From: JAXHUM01 sp034189325
GTDB taxonomy: Bacteria > Desulfobacterota > DSM-4660 > Desulfatiglandales > Desulfatiglandaceae
NCBI GenBank assembly: GCA_034189325.1
Contig: JAXHUM010000092.1
Span: 1 to 58,601, forward strand
Direction of reading: 5' to 3'
DNA: 58,601 nt
Positions 42,728-52,680 of this stretch are shown here, piece by piece. A program made the position numbers and the translations under genes. Position 1 is the stretch's first letter. Each line of letters starts with the position of its first letter. Below the pieces are notes generated by a model, which saw only the letters and a list, made by a program, of their open reading frames with translations, did not search any database and was not told the origin of the DNA.

Positions 42728-43690
42728 ATGTTGTCCCGGACAACCCAAACACCTTCGCTGACGGATCGGGAGGCCAGGCTTGCGGCCTGGATGTTGGGGC
42801 CTACGGTCATTGTGGTGTCGGCTCTGGTTATCTTTCCTGTGGTGTGGAACCTCTTTTTAAGCCTCAAGACCATTGCCCTGGCCGACCTCCGGGGCCCTGG
42901 ATTGTTCGACTTTGACCTGACCCTAGACAACTTCAGGAAGGCCTTTTTCGATTATGATTTCTGGCCCTCCCTTCTCACGACCATAGCCTATACTCTTGGG
43001 GGGAGTCTCCTTTCCATTGCCTTTGGTCTGACGGCGGCCCTTTTGGTGCACGGGGAGTTTCGAGGTAGGGGAGTCCTGAGAGGACTGTTTGTTATTCCCT
43101 ATGTGGCGCCTATAGTGGCGGCCACCTTTGCCTGGAGTTTCATCCTTGATCCCCAATTGGGGGTCCTGAACTGGTTTGGCCTTAAGCAGGGTATCATCAG
43201 CCAGCCTATTCCCTTTTTCTCCCAAAAGTGGTTTCCGATCCAAGTCCTCGGGACACAGATTCGTCTCCCCCTCGCGCTTTTGTCCGTGATCTTTTTTGAG
43301 GGATGGAGATACTTCCCATTCGCCTTTTTATTCATCCTCGCCCGTCTTCAGGCCATACCCGACGAGATTTATCAGGCGGCAGCCGTAGACGGAGCCGGCC
43401 CAATACAGAGGTTTCTCCACATGACCCTTCCCCAGCTGAAAACAGTATTGTCCACTCTCTTTCTGTTCCGGTTTGTGTGGACCCTCAACAAATTTGATGA
43501 CATATTTCTCCTTACGAGGGGACAGGCTGGTACCAAGGTGTTGTCGATCAAGGTATATGATTACGCCTTTGGAGAATTCGATTTAGGCGCGAGTTCGGCC
43601 GTGGCTATGATCCTCTTTTTCGTGCTGGCCCTTTTTCTCATGATCTATTTCCTCTGGATGGTCCAGGAGGATGAGTCCATATACCAGTGA
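42728..43690 (+). CDS. Sugar ABC permease (MalF/UgpA type)
   Basis: A 320-residue permease with six predicted TM segments. The EAA-type loop EIYQAAAVDGAGPIQRFLHMTLPQLK lies near residue 217. It forms the channel with the next gene product. Confidence 0.9.
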   Translation: MLSRTTQTPSLTDREARLAAWMLGPTVIVVSALVIFPVVWNLFLSLKTIALADLRGPGLFDFDLTLDNFRKAFFDYDFWPSLLTTIAYTLGGSLLSIAFGLTAALLVHGEFRGRGVLRGLFVIPYVAPIVAATFAWSFILDPQLGVLNWFGLKQGIISQPIPFFSQKWFPIQVLGTQIRLPLALLSVIFFEGWRYFPFAFLFILARLQAIPDEIYQAAAVDGAGPIQRFLHMTLPQLKTVLSTLFLFRFVWTLNKFDDIFLLTRGQAGTKVLSIKVYDYAFGEFDLGASSAVAMILFFVLALFLMIYFLWMVQEDESIYQ

Positions 43691-43724
43691 CACGACAAGA
43701 CCGTGGTGAAGGGATTGTGCTGAT

Positions 43725-44573
43725 ATGAACCGCGAAAGAATTGAAACAGGTATCCTACGTATCGGCAGGATGGTGGTCTTAGTCCTGTTTCTTGTCTGGG
43801 TTCTCTTTCCTTTTTACTGGATGATCATCTCATCAATGCGTTCTCTTGAAGATATCATGGCAAACCCCTCAAACCTGCTTCCAGATATTCGACAGTTGGA
43901 TTTTCATTCCTATTATGCTGTCCTGTTCGAACATGGGTTTGTCCAATACATCAGTAACAGCATCTATGTGACCCTTGTGACGGTTATCCTTTCCGTGATA
44001 CTCGCCCTCCTCGGGGCCTATGCCGTGACCCGCCTGAGGTTTCGGGCAAAGAGATGGATGTCCGCCGGTATTCTCGGCATTTATATGTTTCCTCCAATCG
44101 TTCTGGTGATTCCCCTCTATGTCCTATTCTCAAGAATGGGTCTCCGGGATTCAATGAACATATTGATCCTGGTGTATCTGGCACAGACCCTGCCGGTCTC
44201 CCTGTATATGCTACGGAACTACTTTCACAGTCTCCCGGTAGAGTTGGAATATGCAGGCCTGACTGATGGATGTAGTCGTATCGGGGTGATATGGCGTATT
44301 GTCATTCCTCTGTCCTTGCCGGCTCTGACCAGTGTGGCGATCTACACCTTTATGATAGCCTGGAATGAATTCCTTTTTGCCTTCATGTTCTTGGATACGC
44401 CTGAAAAATTCACTCTGTCCCGCGGGGTTGTCCAACTGGCCGGGAGCGTGCATCTTTCGAAACAACTGGTGATGGCGGCCTCTGTTATTGTCACCATCCC
44501 CATACTCGTTCTGTTTATCCTTCTTGAACGGTATCTTGTCAAAGGATTGACTGCAGGCGCAGTAAAAGGATAG
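43725..44573 (+). CDS. Sugar ABC permease (MalG/UgpE type)
   Basis: A 282-residue permease with six predicted TM segments. Its EAA loop, ELEYAGLTDGCSRIGVIWRIV, lies near residue 172 and then IPLSLPAL. It has the MalG-type start (VWVLFPFYWMIISSM) and end. Confidence 0.9.
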   Translation: MNRERIETGILRIGRMVVLVLFLVWVLFPFYWMIISSMRSLEDIMANPSNLLPDIRQLDFHSYYAVLFEHGFVQYISNSIYVTLVTVILSVILALLGAYAVTRLRFRAKRWMSAGILGIYMFPPIVLVIPLYVLFSRMGLRDSMNILILVYLAQTLPVSLYMLRNYFHSLPVELEYAGLTDGCSRIGVIWRIVIPLSLPALTSVAIYTFMIAWNEFLFAFMFLDTPEKFTLSRGVVQLAGSVHLSKQLVMAASVIVTIPILVLFILLERYLVKGLTAGAVKG

Positions 44574-44589
44574 AGAAAGGCTGATAGTT

Positions 44590-45651
44590 ATGGCATCCTT
44601 GACTCTTAAATCGATTTCAAAAAGCTATGGGGGCGCCGAGGTCCTTTCCGGAGTCGATCTTGAAGTGAAAGATGGGGAGTTCTGCGTGCTTCTCGGACCT
44701 TCGGGGTGCGGTAAGAGCACTCTGCTGAATATTATTGCCGGTCTTGTTCCCCAAGACAGAGGGAGCGTCCAGTGTGATGGGGAGAGTGTCGACCACCTCT
44801 CTCCCCGTGAACGTGATGTGGCTGTTGTGTTTCAGAACTACGCCCTCTACCCCCATATGACGGTAGCCGGAAACATGGGCTTTGGCCTTCGCATGCGGGG
44901 TGTTCCCAAAAAGACCATTCGAAAACGTATTGCCGAAACCGCGGATCTGCTCGGGATTGAGGACCTGCTGGATCGAAAACCTCGAGAACTCTCAGGGGGG
45001 CAGCGCCAGCGGGTGGCAATGGGAAGGGCCCTGGTTCGCCGCCCCAAGATCTTCCTTTTTGACGAACCGTTGAGCAACCTGGATGCCCGCTTGAGAAGCA
45101 ATGTCCGGTTGGAACTCAAACAGCTCCACCAACAGATCAAAGGGACCATGATCTATGTCACACACGACCAAATAGAGGCCATGACCCTTGGGGAGAAAGT
45201 TGTTGTCATGCGACAGGGCATTGTGCAGCAAGTGGGGGACCCTGAGACCATCTATGGGAAGCCGGCGAATCCCTTTGTTGCCGCCTTCATCGGGACGCCT
45301 CAGATCAATCTTTACCAGGGGAGATTTGTTTATGATGATGGAGTGTCCTTTAAAGCCGAGGCCTTTTCATTAAATCTCCAAGGCCTTGGAGTCTCCTGCC
45401 CGGATGGTGAAGGAGAACTCGGCATTCGACCGGAAGATATCGTCGTTGTCAAGAGGGGACAGGGTCCTCTGGAGGCGCACGTAGATATGATCAGCAATAT
45501 CGGGTCTGAGAAATACGTCCACGCCTTTGTGGGGCGGGAAAAAATCACCTTCAGGGCCTCAAAAGAATCAGACTTCGATCAGGGACAAGGAATCACCCTT
45601 GCGCCTAACATAAAGAGGCTCCACCTCTTTTGTCAGGGGAAAAGGGTCTGA
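44590..45651 (+). CDS. Sugar-type ABC ATPase (UgpC/MsmK family)
   Basis: A 353-residue ATPase. Walker A GPSGCGKST is near residue 37, signature LSGGQRQRVA near 134, Walker B IFLFDEPLSNLDA near 157 and the switch histidine in THDQIEAM. C-terminal residues 235-353 form an OB/TOBE domain that often takes part in regulation. It completes the 41.3-45.7 kb importer. Confidence 0.92.
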   Translation: MASLTLKSISKSYGGAEVLSGVDLEVKDGEFCVLLGPSGCGKSTLLNIIAGLVPQDRGSVQCDGESVDHLSPRERDVAVVFQNYALYPHMTVAGNMGFGLRMRGVPKKTIRKRIAETADLLGIEDLLDRKPRELSGGQRQRVAMGRALVRRPKIFLFDEPLSNLDARLRSNVRLELKQLHQQIKGTMIYVTHDQIEAMTLGEKVVVMRQGIVQQVGDPETIYGKPANPFVAAFIGTPQINLYQGRFVYDDGVSFKAEAFSLNLQGLGVSCPDGEGELGIRPEDIVVVKRGQGPLEAHVDMISNIGSEKYVHAFVGREKITFRASKESDFDQGQGITLAPNIKRLHLFCQGKRV

Positions 45652-45725
45652 AAGAGAGATCCCCTTTGACAGGACTATAGGTGAAACCCTCACCGGGCTT
45701 CCTATTACCGTCCCAGAAATGAATC

Positions 45726-46259
45726 TCAAAGAGATCGATGGTGCGTGGAGAGCAAAATTCCCTGTTTTCGATATTTATCCATGAGCTCCAGGTAGCATTG
45801 AATCCCCGCTTCATGTGTCTTCATGGATCCTGATTTGACCTGACCCTGGATCTTGCCGGGTACTCCCACCACAAGAGATCGATCCGGAATTTTCATTCCC
45901 GCACCGACAACGCAGCCTGCCCCGATTATGCAGCTATCACCGATCTCGCTGTTGTCGAGGATCGTCGCATTGTTGCCGATGAGCGTGTTATTCCCGATCT
46001 TTCTCCCATGGATGACGGCGTTGTGCCCGACAATGACATTGTCTCCTATCTCCAAGGGTGTGCCGCTATGGACCACGCAGTTGTCTTCGATAAAGCTGTT
46101 CCGGCCTATTCGAATAGGGGCAAAATCCCCTCTAATAACGGCGCCGGGCAAGATTCCTGAATGATCCCCTATCTGAACATCGCCGATAATACAGACTGTC
46201 TGACAAATAGAGGAAGATTCGCAAATCGCTGGTTCATGTCCATCAAAGGCTTTGATCAT
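45726..46259 (-). CDS. Gamma-carbonic-anhydrase-like hexapeptide protein
   Basis: A 177-residue left-handed beta-helix protein. Three metal-type histidines appear in CVVHSG, VGHNAV and IHGRKIG, and RGDFAPIRIG precedes them. The family contains gamma carbonic anhydrases and PaaY-like thioesterases in phenylacetate-type operons. I used ATG at 46259; a TTG four codons earlier is possible. It ends the minus-strand acyl-CoA operon, which fits PaaY-like CoA maintenance. Confidence 0.8.
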   Translation of the reverse strand: MIKAFDGHEPAICESSSICQTVCIIGDVQIGDHSGILPGAVIRGDFAPIRIGRNSFIEDNCVVHSGTPLEIGDNVIVGHNAVIHGRKIGNNTLIGNNATILDNSEIGDSCIIGAGCVVGAGMKIPDRSLVVGVPGKIQGQVKSGSMKTHEAGIQCYLELMDKYRKQGILLSTHHRSL

Positions 46260-46454
46260 GATACTATCCAAATTGGGCTTAGTGTTCGGCTGACTTGAGC
46301 GAAAGGGAGGGGCTTAGCATCGACCGAGATCCTTTAGCGTCCGAGTTGAGCACCGATTGAGAGTCCATACACTCATTTCCTCGGAAGAACAAGAGCGATC
46401 GCATAGCAAAATACCTTCTCCGACATCTCTGGTTTTTACTCAAGAGCAAAAATA

Positions 46455-47234
46455 CTATCGGTCTTTCCATTGCACGGACGGTCTTTTTTCCAAAAAGCCT
46501 TTAATTCCATTCTGAGCGTCTTCTGATAGATTGTTCATAACGATAGTATGTTTGGCAAAATGAAACGCTTTATCATCAGTCTGATCAATTTGGGCGTAAA
46601 ACCCTTGTTTGCCGACGCTCAAGGCGAAGCGACTGGCTTCGCTGATTTTTTTGGCCAATTCCTCTGTTATGGAATCGAGTTCCTCCAGCGGTACAACTCT
46701 ATTTACCAGACCGAGATTTTTTGCTTCCTGTGCTGGAAACTCGCGCCCGGTCAAAAGCATTTCCATAGCCATTTTCCTTCCAATGGCTCTTGATATGGCA
46801 ACCATAGGCGTTGAGCAGAAAAGGCCGATCTTAACCCCAGGCGTTGAAAATGAGGCATCTTCGCTTGCTACAACTAAATCACACCATGCTGCAAGTTGAC
46901 ATCCGGCAGCAGTTGCAATTCCTTGAACTTGCGCAATGACCGGCTGTGGAATCTCGTGAATCATTTGCATCATTCTAGTGCACTGATCAAAGATGAATTT
47001 GTACTCTTTCACTCCTGAATCTACCATCTCAGATAGATCATGTCCTGCGCAGAAATGATTGCCGGCGGCTTTTATGATAATTACTTTCACTGATTCATCA
47101 GACGATACCTCTGTTAAGGCATCAATGATCTCTTGGATCATTCTTTTGGAAAGAGCGTTTATCGTTTTTGGGCTGTTTAATGTAAGAGTGGTGATTGGAC
47201 CTTCCGTTGAAAACAGTATGTCTTTGTATGCCAT
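46455..47234 (-). CDS. Enoyl-CoA hydratase/isomerase family protein
   Basis: A 259-residue crotonase-fold protein. HFCAGHDLSEM near residue 65 forms one half of the oxyanion hole. AQVQGIATAAGCQLAAWCDL near 108 gives the second. The catalytic-glutamate-type region reads TPGVKIGLFCSTPMVA, without the two usual glutamates, so hydration may not be its reaction. The start ATG at 47234 has GAGGGA upstream. Confidence 0.85.
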   Translation of the reverse strand: MAYKDILFSTEGPITTLTLNSPKTINALSKRMIQEIIDALTEVSSDESVKVIIIKAAGNHFCAGHDLSEMVDSGVKEYKFIFDQCTRMMQMIHEIPQPVIAQVQGIATAAGCQLAAWCDLVVASEDASFSTPGVKIGLFCSTPMVAISRAIGRKMAMEMLLTGREFPAQEAKNLGLVNRVVPLEELDSITEELAKKISEASRFALSVGKQGFYAQIDQTDDKAFHFAKHTIVMNNLSEDAQNGIKGFLEKRPSVQWKDR

Positions 47235-47481
47235 TTTTTCCCTCAACACTCATTAAGTCTCAGATGATTGTAAGACAATCATTTCCAATACCTTTGAAAA
47301 GGCTGAAAACAATCGTAAACCAAAATACTTGCATAGGGTTTCCTGGATAATTCATCCTGACACAGGAAAACGGTGTCGAGCCGTTTTTCCAGATTCGGCA
47401 GTCGGTGGCACAAAGGGCGACCTCTGTTTCGCCTGCCAAGGACGGTTTGGTCATCAGCCTCCCTGGGGCGGAGATGAGACA

Positions 47482-48291
47482 TTAAACCCCTATCCCAAAG
47501 ATCTGAGGTTCTTTCCGAGCACTGCAATTTTCATTCAACCACACGGCGATTTTTTTCCATTTGCCGTCTTCCATAATCCTCGCACCTGTGGGACAATTCT
47601 TGATACAAGCGCAACAGCGAATGCAGAGATCGATGTCGGTGGCCACGGTCCCATCAATTGAAACGGCTGCTGTTGGACATACATCGGCACATGTGCCGCA
47701 CACGGTGCATGTATCATCTTTGGACACGGGTGCAACAGCCATAGACCGCACCCCACTTTCGTATGGAAATCTGCCGGGAATCTCCAAATCGATTTGGGCA
47801 TCAGGTGATTGTAAGGCCTTGACCTTATTCTTGATGTGCGCTCCAAAATCGATTGCCTTCTGAACATCCAGGTTATCCGGACGTCCATTTGCGATGGGAA
47901 TATCCTCTGTTGCAAAAGAGTGTTCCCCAATGAAGGCACCACCGGCAACCGGGTTGAAGCCCAACTCAATCGCAAGATTCTTCAATTCCAGTAGGGCATC
48001 TTCAAATTCCCGGTTTCCATAGACAACTACGAGAATCGCCAAAGTTTTGTCTGCTTTTAGCCGTTTAAACCGATTGATTGCGTCAACGGGGAGACGGCCA
48101 CCATAAACAGGGGCACCTATAATGACAAGTTCATCTGAGAAGGGTGGTATTGTTCGTTGAGATCCTTGGGGAAGTGTCAAATCAATATGCTCGACATCTT
48201 TGACGGAAATACCTTTAGCAATACTCTCCAATACTTTTTGAGTGGTGCCGGTGGGTGAAAAATAGATGGTCTTTACCTGCTTGACCTCCAT
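47482..48291 (-). CDS. Flavodoxin/2[4Fe-4S] ferredoxin fusion (EFR1-like)
   Basis: A 269-residue protein. Residues 1-150 are a flavodoxin-like domain with the FMN loop FSPTGTTQK near residue 11 and GAPVYGGRLP. Residues 195-240 contain two clusters, CTVCGTCADVCP and CIRCCACIKNCP. Family members are EFR1-type redox proteins. It likely passes electrons to or from the neighbouring flavin reductase. The start is ATG at 48291 with GGAG nearby. Confidence 0.85.
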   Translation of the reverse strand: MEVKQVKTIYFSPTGTTQKVLESIAKGISVKDVEHIDLTLPQGSQRTIPPFSDELVIIGAPVYGGRLPVDAINRFKRLKADKTLAILVVVYGNREFEDALLELKNLAIELGFNPVAGGAFIGEHSFATEDIPIANGRPDNLDVQKAIDFGAHIKNKVKALQSPDAQIDLEIPGRFPYESGVRSMAVAPVSKDDTCTVCGTCADVCPTAAVSIDGTVATDIDLCIRCCACIKNCPTGARIMEDGKWKKIAVWLNENCSARKEPQIFGIGV

Positions 48292-48503
48292 TGTTATCTC
48301 CTCCTGCTGATTTTTGGATGTTGAAAACTCCTGAAATGAAGTCGCCAACCCTTAAAAAAGGGAATTCATTTGTCTTTTTCCTTGCCCATGTACCGATCTC
48401 AACCCACAGACAGGCTTTTTTGGGCCTTGATAGGCCGCGGCCTCCTGGAACCGTCCCGGATCGATACAAACGAGCCATTGATTTGTTCCCATGACTAGCT
48501 CCC

Positions 48504-48550
48504 CTGATGAAGCTGTCCGAGCAGATTCTGCCCTGCTAGAAATTCATCAG
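48504..48550. other. Hairpin between the reductase and ferredoxin genes
   Basis: CTGATGAA/TTCATCAG outer arms and AGCAG/CTGCT inner arms can form one long two-part stem. It lies in the 320-base space between two minus-strand genes. No T-run follows, so it may be a processing or attenuation structure. The rest of this space has no clear gene. Confidence 0.4.
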
Positions 48551-48614
48551 CTTGTGGTGCCCTCCTATTTCGCTACCGTTTTATGAGGGACAAGGCTTAA
48601 TCTCGATCAGCCTC

Positions 48615-50621
48615 CTAGATCGTGAGGCCGACAAGAAAACCCTCTCTAACCGCATCAATGGCCTTGCGAGGTTCTTTGGCATCGCCAATTATATGAATTT
48701 CCGGGACAAGCCCCTCGATTTCGTCGAGCAAAGTGTTTTCCGATTCTGAGCCGGCGGCGATCACAACGGAGTCCGCCTCAAGGGTCTCGGTTTTGTCGTC
48801 AGCCAGAATATCAATGCCCCTGTCATGTACGGCGACAGCTTTGGTGTTCTTCAGGAGGCTTACCCCAAGGCGTTTCAATTCCGCCATGACGGTCCATCGG
48901 GTGGAACTGCCGATGTCCTTCCCCATATGGCGGGTCAGCTCCACAACAGTGACCTGCTTGATACCTTGAGAGACTAATTGCTCCAAGCTATCCCAGGACT
49001 CTGCCCTGTTGACAACCAAAAAATGAAGGGCCTCAGGAGAAAGTGTGCCGATGTGGGCAAGGTAAAGGGCGGTTTCCAGGCCGACTGCGTTGCCTCCGAT
49101 AATCACGACCCTTTTTCCTACATCGGCCTTGCCGGAAAGCACGTCCCAGGCATGGACCACGTTCTCGTTGTTTCCTCCCTTGATATCGGGGAACAAGGGT
49201 CGCGCCCCTGTTCCCACCACCACGACATCGGGGCTCAATTCCTGGACAAATTGTCTGTCCGCCTCTTTGTCGAGGAGGATATCCACGGATAGGTCATGGA
49301 GATGATCTGTCAGGTCTTTGACGAGGGTGACCAGTTCTTCCCTGCCGGGAATGTTCCGGTTCAGAAGAAACTGGCCGCCCAATCGACCCGATTTCTCTGC
49401 GAGCCATACCCTATGCCCCCTTTCAGCCGCTGTGCAGGCGGCCTTCAGGCCGGCAGGCCCTCCTCCTATGACCAATAACCTCTTGGGTTTCTCGGCAGGC
49501 GATGGGACCCATTCCTTTTCCATCCCCACTCTGGGATTAACAAGGCAGGTGACCGGTTTGAAGCTGAAGATCTTGTCATAACATCCCTGGTTGCAGGCGA
49601 TACAATGGTTGATCTGTCTCTCTCGGCCTTCCATGAGCTTGTTCGGCAGGTCGGGATCTGCAATGAGGGCCCTGGCCATCCCTGTCATATCGGCAGAACC
49701 CTGCCGGAGGATGCTCTCCGCAAGGGCGGGATCATTGATCCGGTTGCATGTAAGCACGGGAAGGCTCACGGCGGCCTTGACCTCTTGGGCCGCGTAGACA
49801 TAACAGCCGCGAGGAACAAAGCTGTTGACCTGAGGCACCCGCGATTCATGCCATCCTATGGTCACATTCAGGTAGCCGATCCCGGCCTCTTCCAGACGCA
49901 CGGCAAGGTGCTTGGCCTCCTTCAGTGTGTTGCCCCCTTTCATCATTTCATTGCCGGGAATCCGCATGCCGATGGGGAAATCAGGGCCGACGGCCTGTTG
50001 GATTTTCTCCACTGTTTCAACAACGAATCTCATACGGTTTTCCACAGAGCCGCCATACTTGTCTGTTCGCTGGTTGGTCAATGGGGAGAGGAACTGGCTG
50101 ACAAGATACCCGGCGCTTCCATGGATTTCAACGCCGTCAAAACCCGCCTCTTTTGCCCTGGATGCGTCCTCAGCGAATTTCCCCTGGATGACCTGAATCT
50201 CTTCCAGTTCCAGTGCCCTCGGCGTTTCGCCGGTAAAAGGAGAATAGACCGCTGAGGGGGCAAGGGCCTTCTCACCATTGATCATGGAGGAGTGGATATA
50301 GCGCCCCACGTGGCAGAGCTGGATAAAAACTCCGGCACCGGCCTCCTTAACCCGGTCCGTTAGTCTCTTCAGCCCAGGGACATAGCGGTCATGGTCGATA
50401 CGCACCATGTTCGGCATACTTATATGCTCATCAACGGGGGACCCGCCCACGATAATAAGGCCGACCCCGCCCTCGGCCCTGTGGGTATAGAAGTCGATAA
50501 GGCGATCCGTGACTTCCCCTTCGGATGTGGAAAAACCGACGTGGGCCGCAGTCATAACGATGCGGTTCCTCAGTTCCAGGCTGTTTATCTTGATCGGAGA
50601 AAGCAGTCTTGGGAATTCCAT
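48615..50621 (-). CDS. NADH:flavin oxidoreductase / dienoyl-CoA reductase family (paralogue)
   Basis: A 668-residue reductase with the same domain order as the 14460 gene. An FMN barrel has QLCHVGRYIHS near residue 100 and EIHGSAGYLVSQFLSP near 167. A 4Fe-4S site CIACNQGCYDKIFSFKPVTC follows near 340. The FAD/NAD domains contain VIGGGPAGLKAAC near 385 and VVIIGGNAVGLETAL near 510. It begins two bases from the 3-hydroxyacyl-CoA dehydrogenase stop, so it belongs to the beta-oxidation operon. Probable role: reduction of an unsaturated acyl-CoA. Confidence 0.88.
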   Translation of the reverse strand: MEFPRLLSPIKINSLELRNRIVMTAAHVGFSTSEGEVTDRLIDFYTHRAEGGVGLIIVGGSPVDEHISMPNMVRIDHDRYVPGLKRLTDRVKEAGAGVFIQLCHVGRYIHSSMINGEKALAPSAVYSPFTGETPRALELEEIQVIQGKFAEDASRAKEAGFDGVEIHGSAGYLVSQFLSPLTNQRTDKYGGSVENRMRFVVETVEKIQQAVGPDFPIGMRIPGNEMMKGGNTLKEAKHLAVRLEEAGIGYLNVTIGWHESRVPQVNSFVPRGCYVYAAQEVKAAVSLPVLTCNRINDPALAESILRQGSADMTGMARALIADPDLPNKLMEGRERQINHCIACNQGCYDKIFSFKPVTCLVNPRVGMEKEWVPSPAEKPKRLLVIGGGPAGLKAACTAAERGHRVWLAEKSGRLGGQFLLNRNIPGREELVTLVKDLTDHLHDLSVDILLDKEADRQFVQELSPDVVVVGTGARPLFPDIKGGNNENVVHAWDVLSGKADVGKRVVIIGGNAVGLETALYLAHIGTLSPEALHFLVVNRAESWDSLEQLVSQGIKQVTVVELTRHMGKDIGSSTRWTVMAELKRLGVSLLKNTKAVAVHDRGIDILADDKTETLEADSVVIAAGSESENTLLDEIEGLVPEIHIIGDAKEPRKAIDAVREGFLVGLTI

Positions 50622-50622
50622 C

Positions 50623-51789
50623 CTAAACTCCTTTTTGCAGTTTATAGTCCCCTTGTCGAATCATATTCGTGGGAAGGAAAATCTCCTTTTTGTATTTCTT
50701 GCTCAAGTTCTCAAGCCGTTGCGTCAGTTCCGCAGGATCCAGGTCTTGGGCCATGGCTATGGGACCGACCTTCATGCCGCTCCCATTGACAACGGCCACA
50801 TCAATGTCTTCGATAGCGCAAACACCCATCTCAATGAGCTTGGTCGCCTCATTGATCTGGACGGCGGTTATATCCGCAAGGTCCACCTTGTCTGTGGCCT
50901 TTTCAAGATCGATCTCCGGTCTGCCTTTGGACCAGTCATAAAATCCCTTTCCTGTCTTTTTCCCGAATCTCCCTTGATCCACCATTTCCTTCAGGAACCG
51001 ATAGGGTTTGTAGTCCGGGTGGAGGTTTTTTTCATAATAGGATAGGACATTGAGCCCCACATCTATCCCTACATAGTCCCACAGTTCAAAAGGTCCCATG
51101 GGTGCGCCGCTCTTTCTTACCAGGGCGTCGAACTCCTCAGGTCCGACAATGCCTGAGTCCAGGATACACCCGCGGACAACATGGGCAGGGGCATTGATCC
51201 GATTAACAATAAAACCGGGCACATCCTTCTCCACACGGACCGGGATCTTTCCGAGGTTCTTTCCAAAATCGTAACCAATGGACATGGTTTCTTCTGTGGT
51301 CTTTGATCCTCTGATCACCTCCACCAGTTTCATGATCACCACGGGATTGAAGAAGTGGAGCCCCAGGACCTTTTCAGGTCTGTTAGTTGCGGAGGAGATC
51401 TCTGAAATACTCATCGTAGAGGTATTGGAGGCCAACAAGGCATGGGAAGGCGCCAACCGGTCTACCTCACGAAAGATCTCCTTTTTCAGGTCCAATATTT
51501 CCGGGGCCACCTCGATCACCAGGTCTGTTTCACGGACGGCCTCTTGAAGATCAACACATGGATGAATAAGCTCTTTCTGGATACGGTCATAGTGATCCGC
51601 TTTCACTTTACCCTTTAAAACGAGTTTCTGAAGGCTTTCATCTATTCTCTTGGCGCCTTTATCAACAAATTCCTGTTTAATGTCTCTAAGAAAGACTTTG
51701 TAGCCGGCAATGAGGGCAACTTCGGCAATACCATGGCCCATGTCGCCTGCTCCCAAAACCGACAGTGTCTTGATGTCATCGATATTCAT
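50623..51789 (-). CDS. 3-hydroxyacyl-CoA dehydrogenase
   Basis: A 388-residue protein. The NAD-binding motif VLGAGDMGHGIAEVA is at residues 10-24. The catalytic His is in GLHFFNPVVIM near 138, the ending motif is PGFIVNRI, and the C-terminal helical domain is duplicated (GPFELWDYVGID; GPIAMAQDLD). It oxidises 3-hydroxyacyl-CoA to 3-ketoacyl-CoA with NAD+. ATG at 51789 has GGGGAGACAAAC upstream. It is between the hydratase and the flavin reductase genes. Confidence 0.9.
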   Translation of the reverse strand: MNIDDIKTLSVLGAGDMGHGIAEVALIAGYKVFLRDIKQEFVDKGAKRIDESLQKLVLKGKVKADHYDRIQKELIHPCVDLQEAVRETDLVIEVAPEILDLKKEIFREVDRLAPSHALLASNTSTMSISEISSATNRPEKVLGLHFFNPVVIMKLVEVIRGSKTTEETMSIGYDFGKNLGKIPVRVEKDVPGFIVNRINAPAHVVRGCILDSGIVGPEEFDALVRKSGAPMGPFELWDYVGIDVGLNVLSYYEKNLHPDYKPYRFLKEMVDQGRFGKKTGKGFYDWSKGRPEIDLEKATDKVDLADITAVQINEATKLIEMGVCAIEDIDVAVVNGSGMKVGPIAMAQDLDPAELTQRLENLSKKYKKEIFLPTNMIRQGDYKLQKGV

Positions 51790-51897
51790 GTTTGTCTCCC
51801 CTGAAAAGTCGTGTTGACACACGCGATAGGACACGCACAAGTCAGTGTGTCCTACCTCCTCATGGTCCGCATGGCCCTCCTTAGAAGAGGGGGAACT

Positions 51898-52680
51898 CTA
51901 TCGTCCCTTGTAGTCTGGCGCCCTTTTTTCAAGAAAGGCCTTGGCCCCCTCCTTCTGGTCTTCCGTTCCGAAACACAGGGCGAAGAGCTCTTTTTCCGCT
52001 TCCAGGCCGATTGAAAGGGGTGTCTCCAGAGACTTGTTGATGGCGGTTTTTGCAAGTTTGAGGATAACCGGGCTCTTTGCCTTTAGTTTTTCCGCTATCT
52101 CGATGACCGTGTCTTTGAGGTTCTCGGCCGGTACCACCCTGTTGACCAGGCCGATCCTCAGGGCTTCCTCCGCCGTGATCAGGGAGCCGGTAAGAATGAG
52201 TTCCTTGGCCCTCTTTTCTCCGACAAGTCTGGGCAAGACCTGGGTTCCACCGCCGCCCGGGAACACGCCCACGTTGACCTCCGGCAGGCCTAAGCGGGCA
52301 TCTTCAGAGGCGACAATAATGTCGCACGCCATGGCCAGCTCGCAGCCTCCGCCCAGGGCCAACCCGTTTACCATGGCGATGACCGGCTTGGTGAGCTCCC
52401 TGACCATGGCGCCGCCCTTTTTCTCACCCTTGAAGGTATTGATCACATCAACGGTCGTCCAGCTTGTGAACATGTTAATGTCCGCACCTGCACTGAAGGC
52501 CTTGTCGCCGGCGCCCGTAATGACGACGACGAAGACCTCCTCATCATCTTTTGCCTGTCTCAGGGCATCGGCGAGCTCGATACGGAGCCTGTCGTTTTGA
52601 GCGTTGCGTACCTCGGGCCGGTTCAGTGTGATCCAGGCGACATTATCCTTTTTTTCGTAAATGATTGTCTCAAGATCCAT
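51898..52680 (-). CDS. Enoyl-CoA hydratase
   Basis: A 260-residue crotonase-family protein. KAFSAGADINMFTSW near residue 62 and NGLALGGGCELAMACD near 106 form the oxyanion hole. The catalytic region reads LGLPEVNVGVFPGGGGTQVLPRLVG, with Glu at the first of the two usual glutamate positions and a Gly-rich stretch like the second region. It hydrates enoyl-CoA. I chose ATG at 52680; the ATG at 52686 is too close to AGGAGG. First gene of the minus-strand operon. Confidence 0.88.
   Translation of the reverse strand: MDLETIIYEKKDNVAWITLNRPEVRNAQNDRLRIELADALRQAKDDEEVFVVVITGAGDKAFSAGADINMFTSWTTVDVINTFKGEKKGGAMVRELTKPVIAMVNGLALGGGCELAMACDIIVASEDARLGLPEVNVGVFPGGGGTQVLPRLVGEKRAKELILTGSLITAEEALRIGLVNRVVPAENLKDTVIEIAEKLKAKSPVILKLAKTAINKSLETPLSIGLEAEKELFALCFGTEDQKEGAKAFLEKRAPDYKGR

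Noticed and set aside
51941..52600. 219-codon antisense frame
   Set aside because: It is opposite an enoyl-CoA hydratase with conserved motifs.
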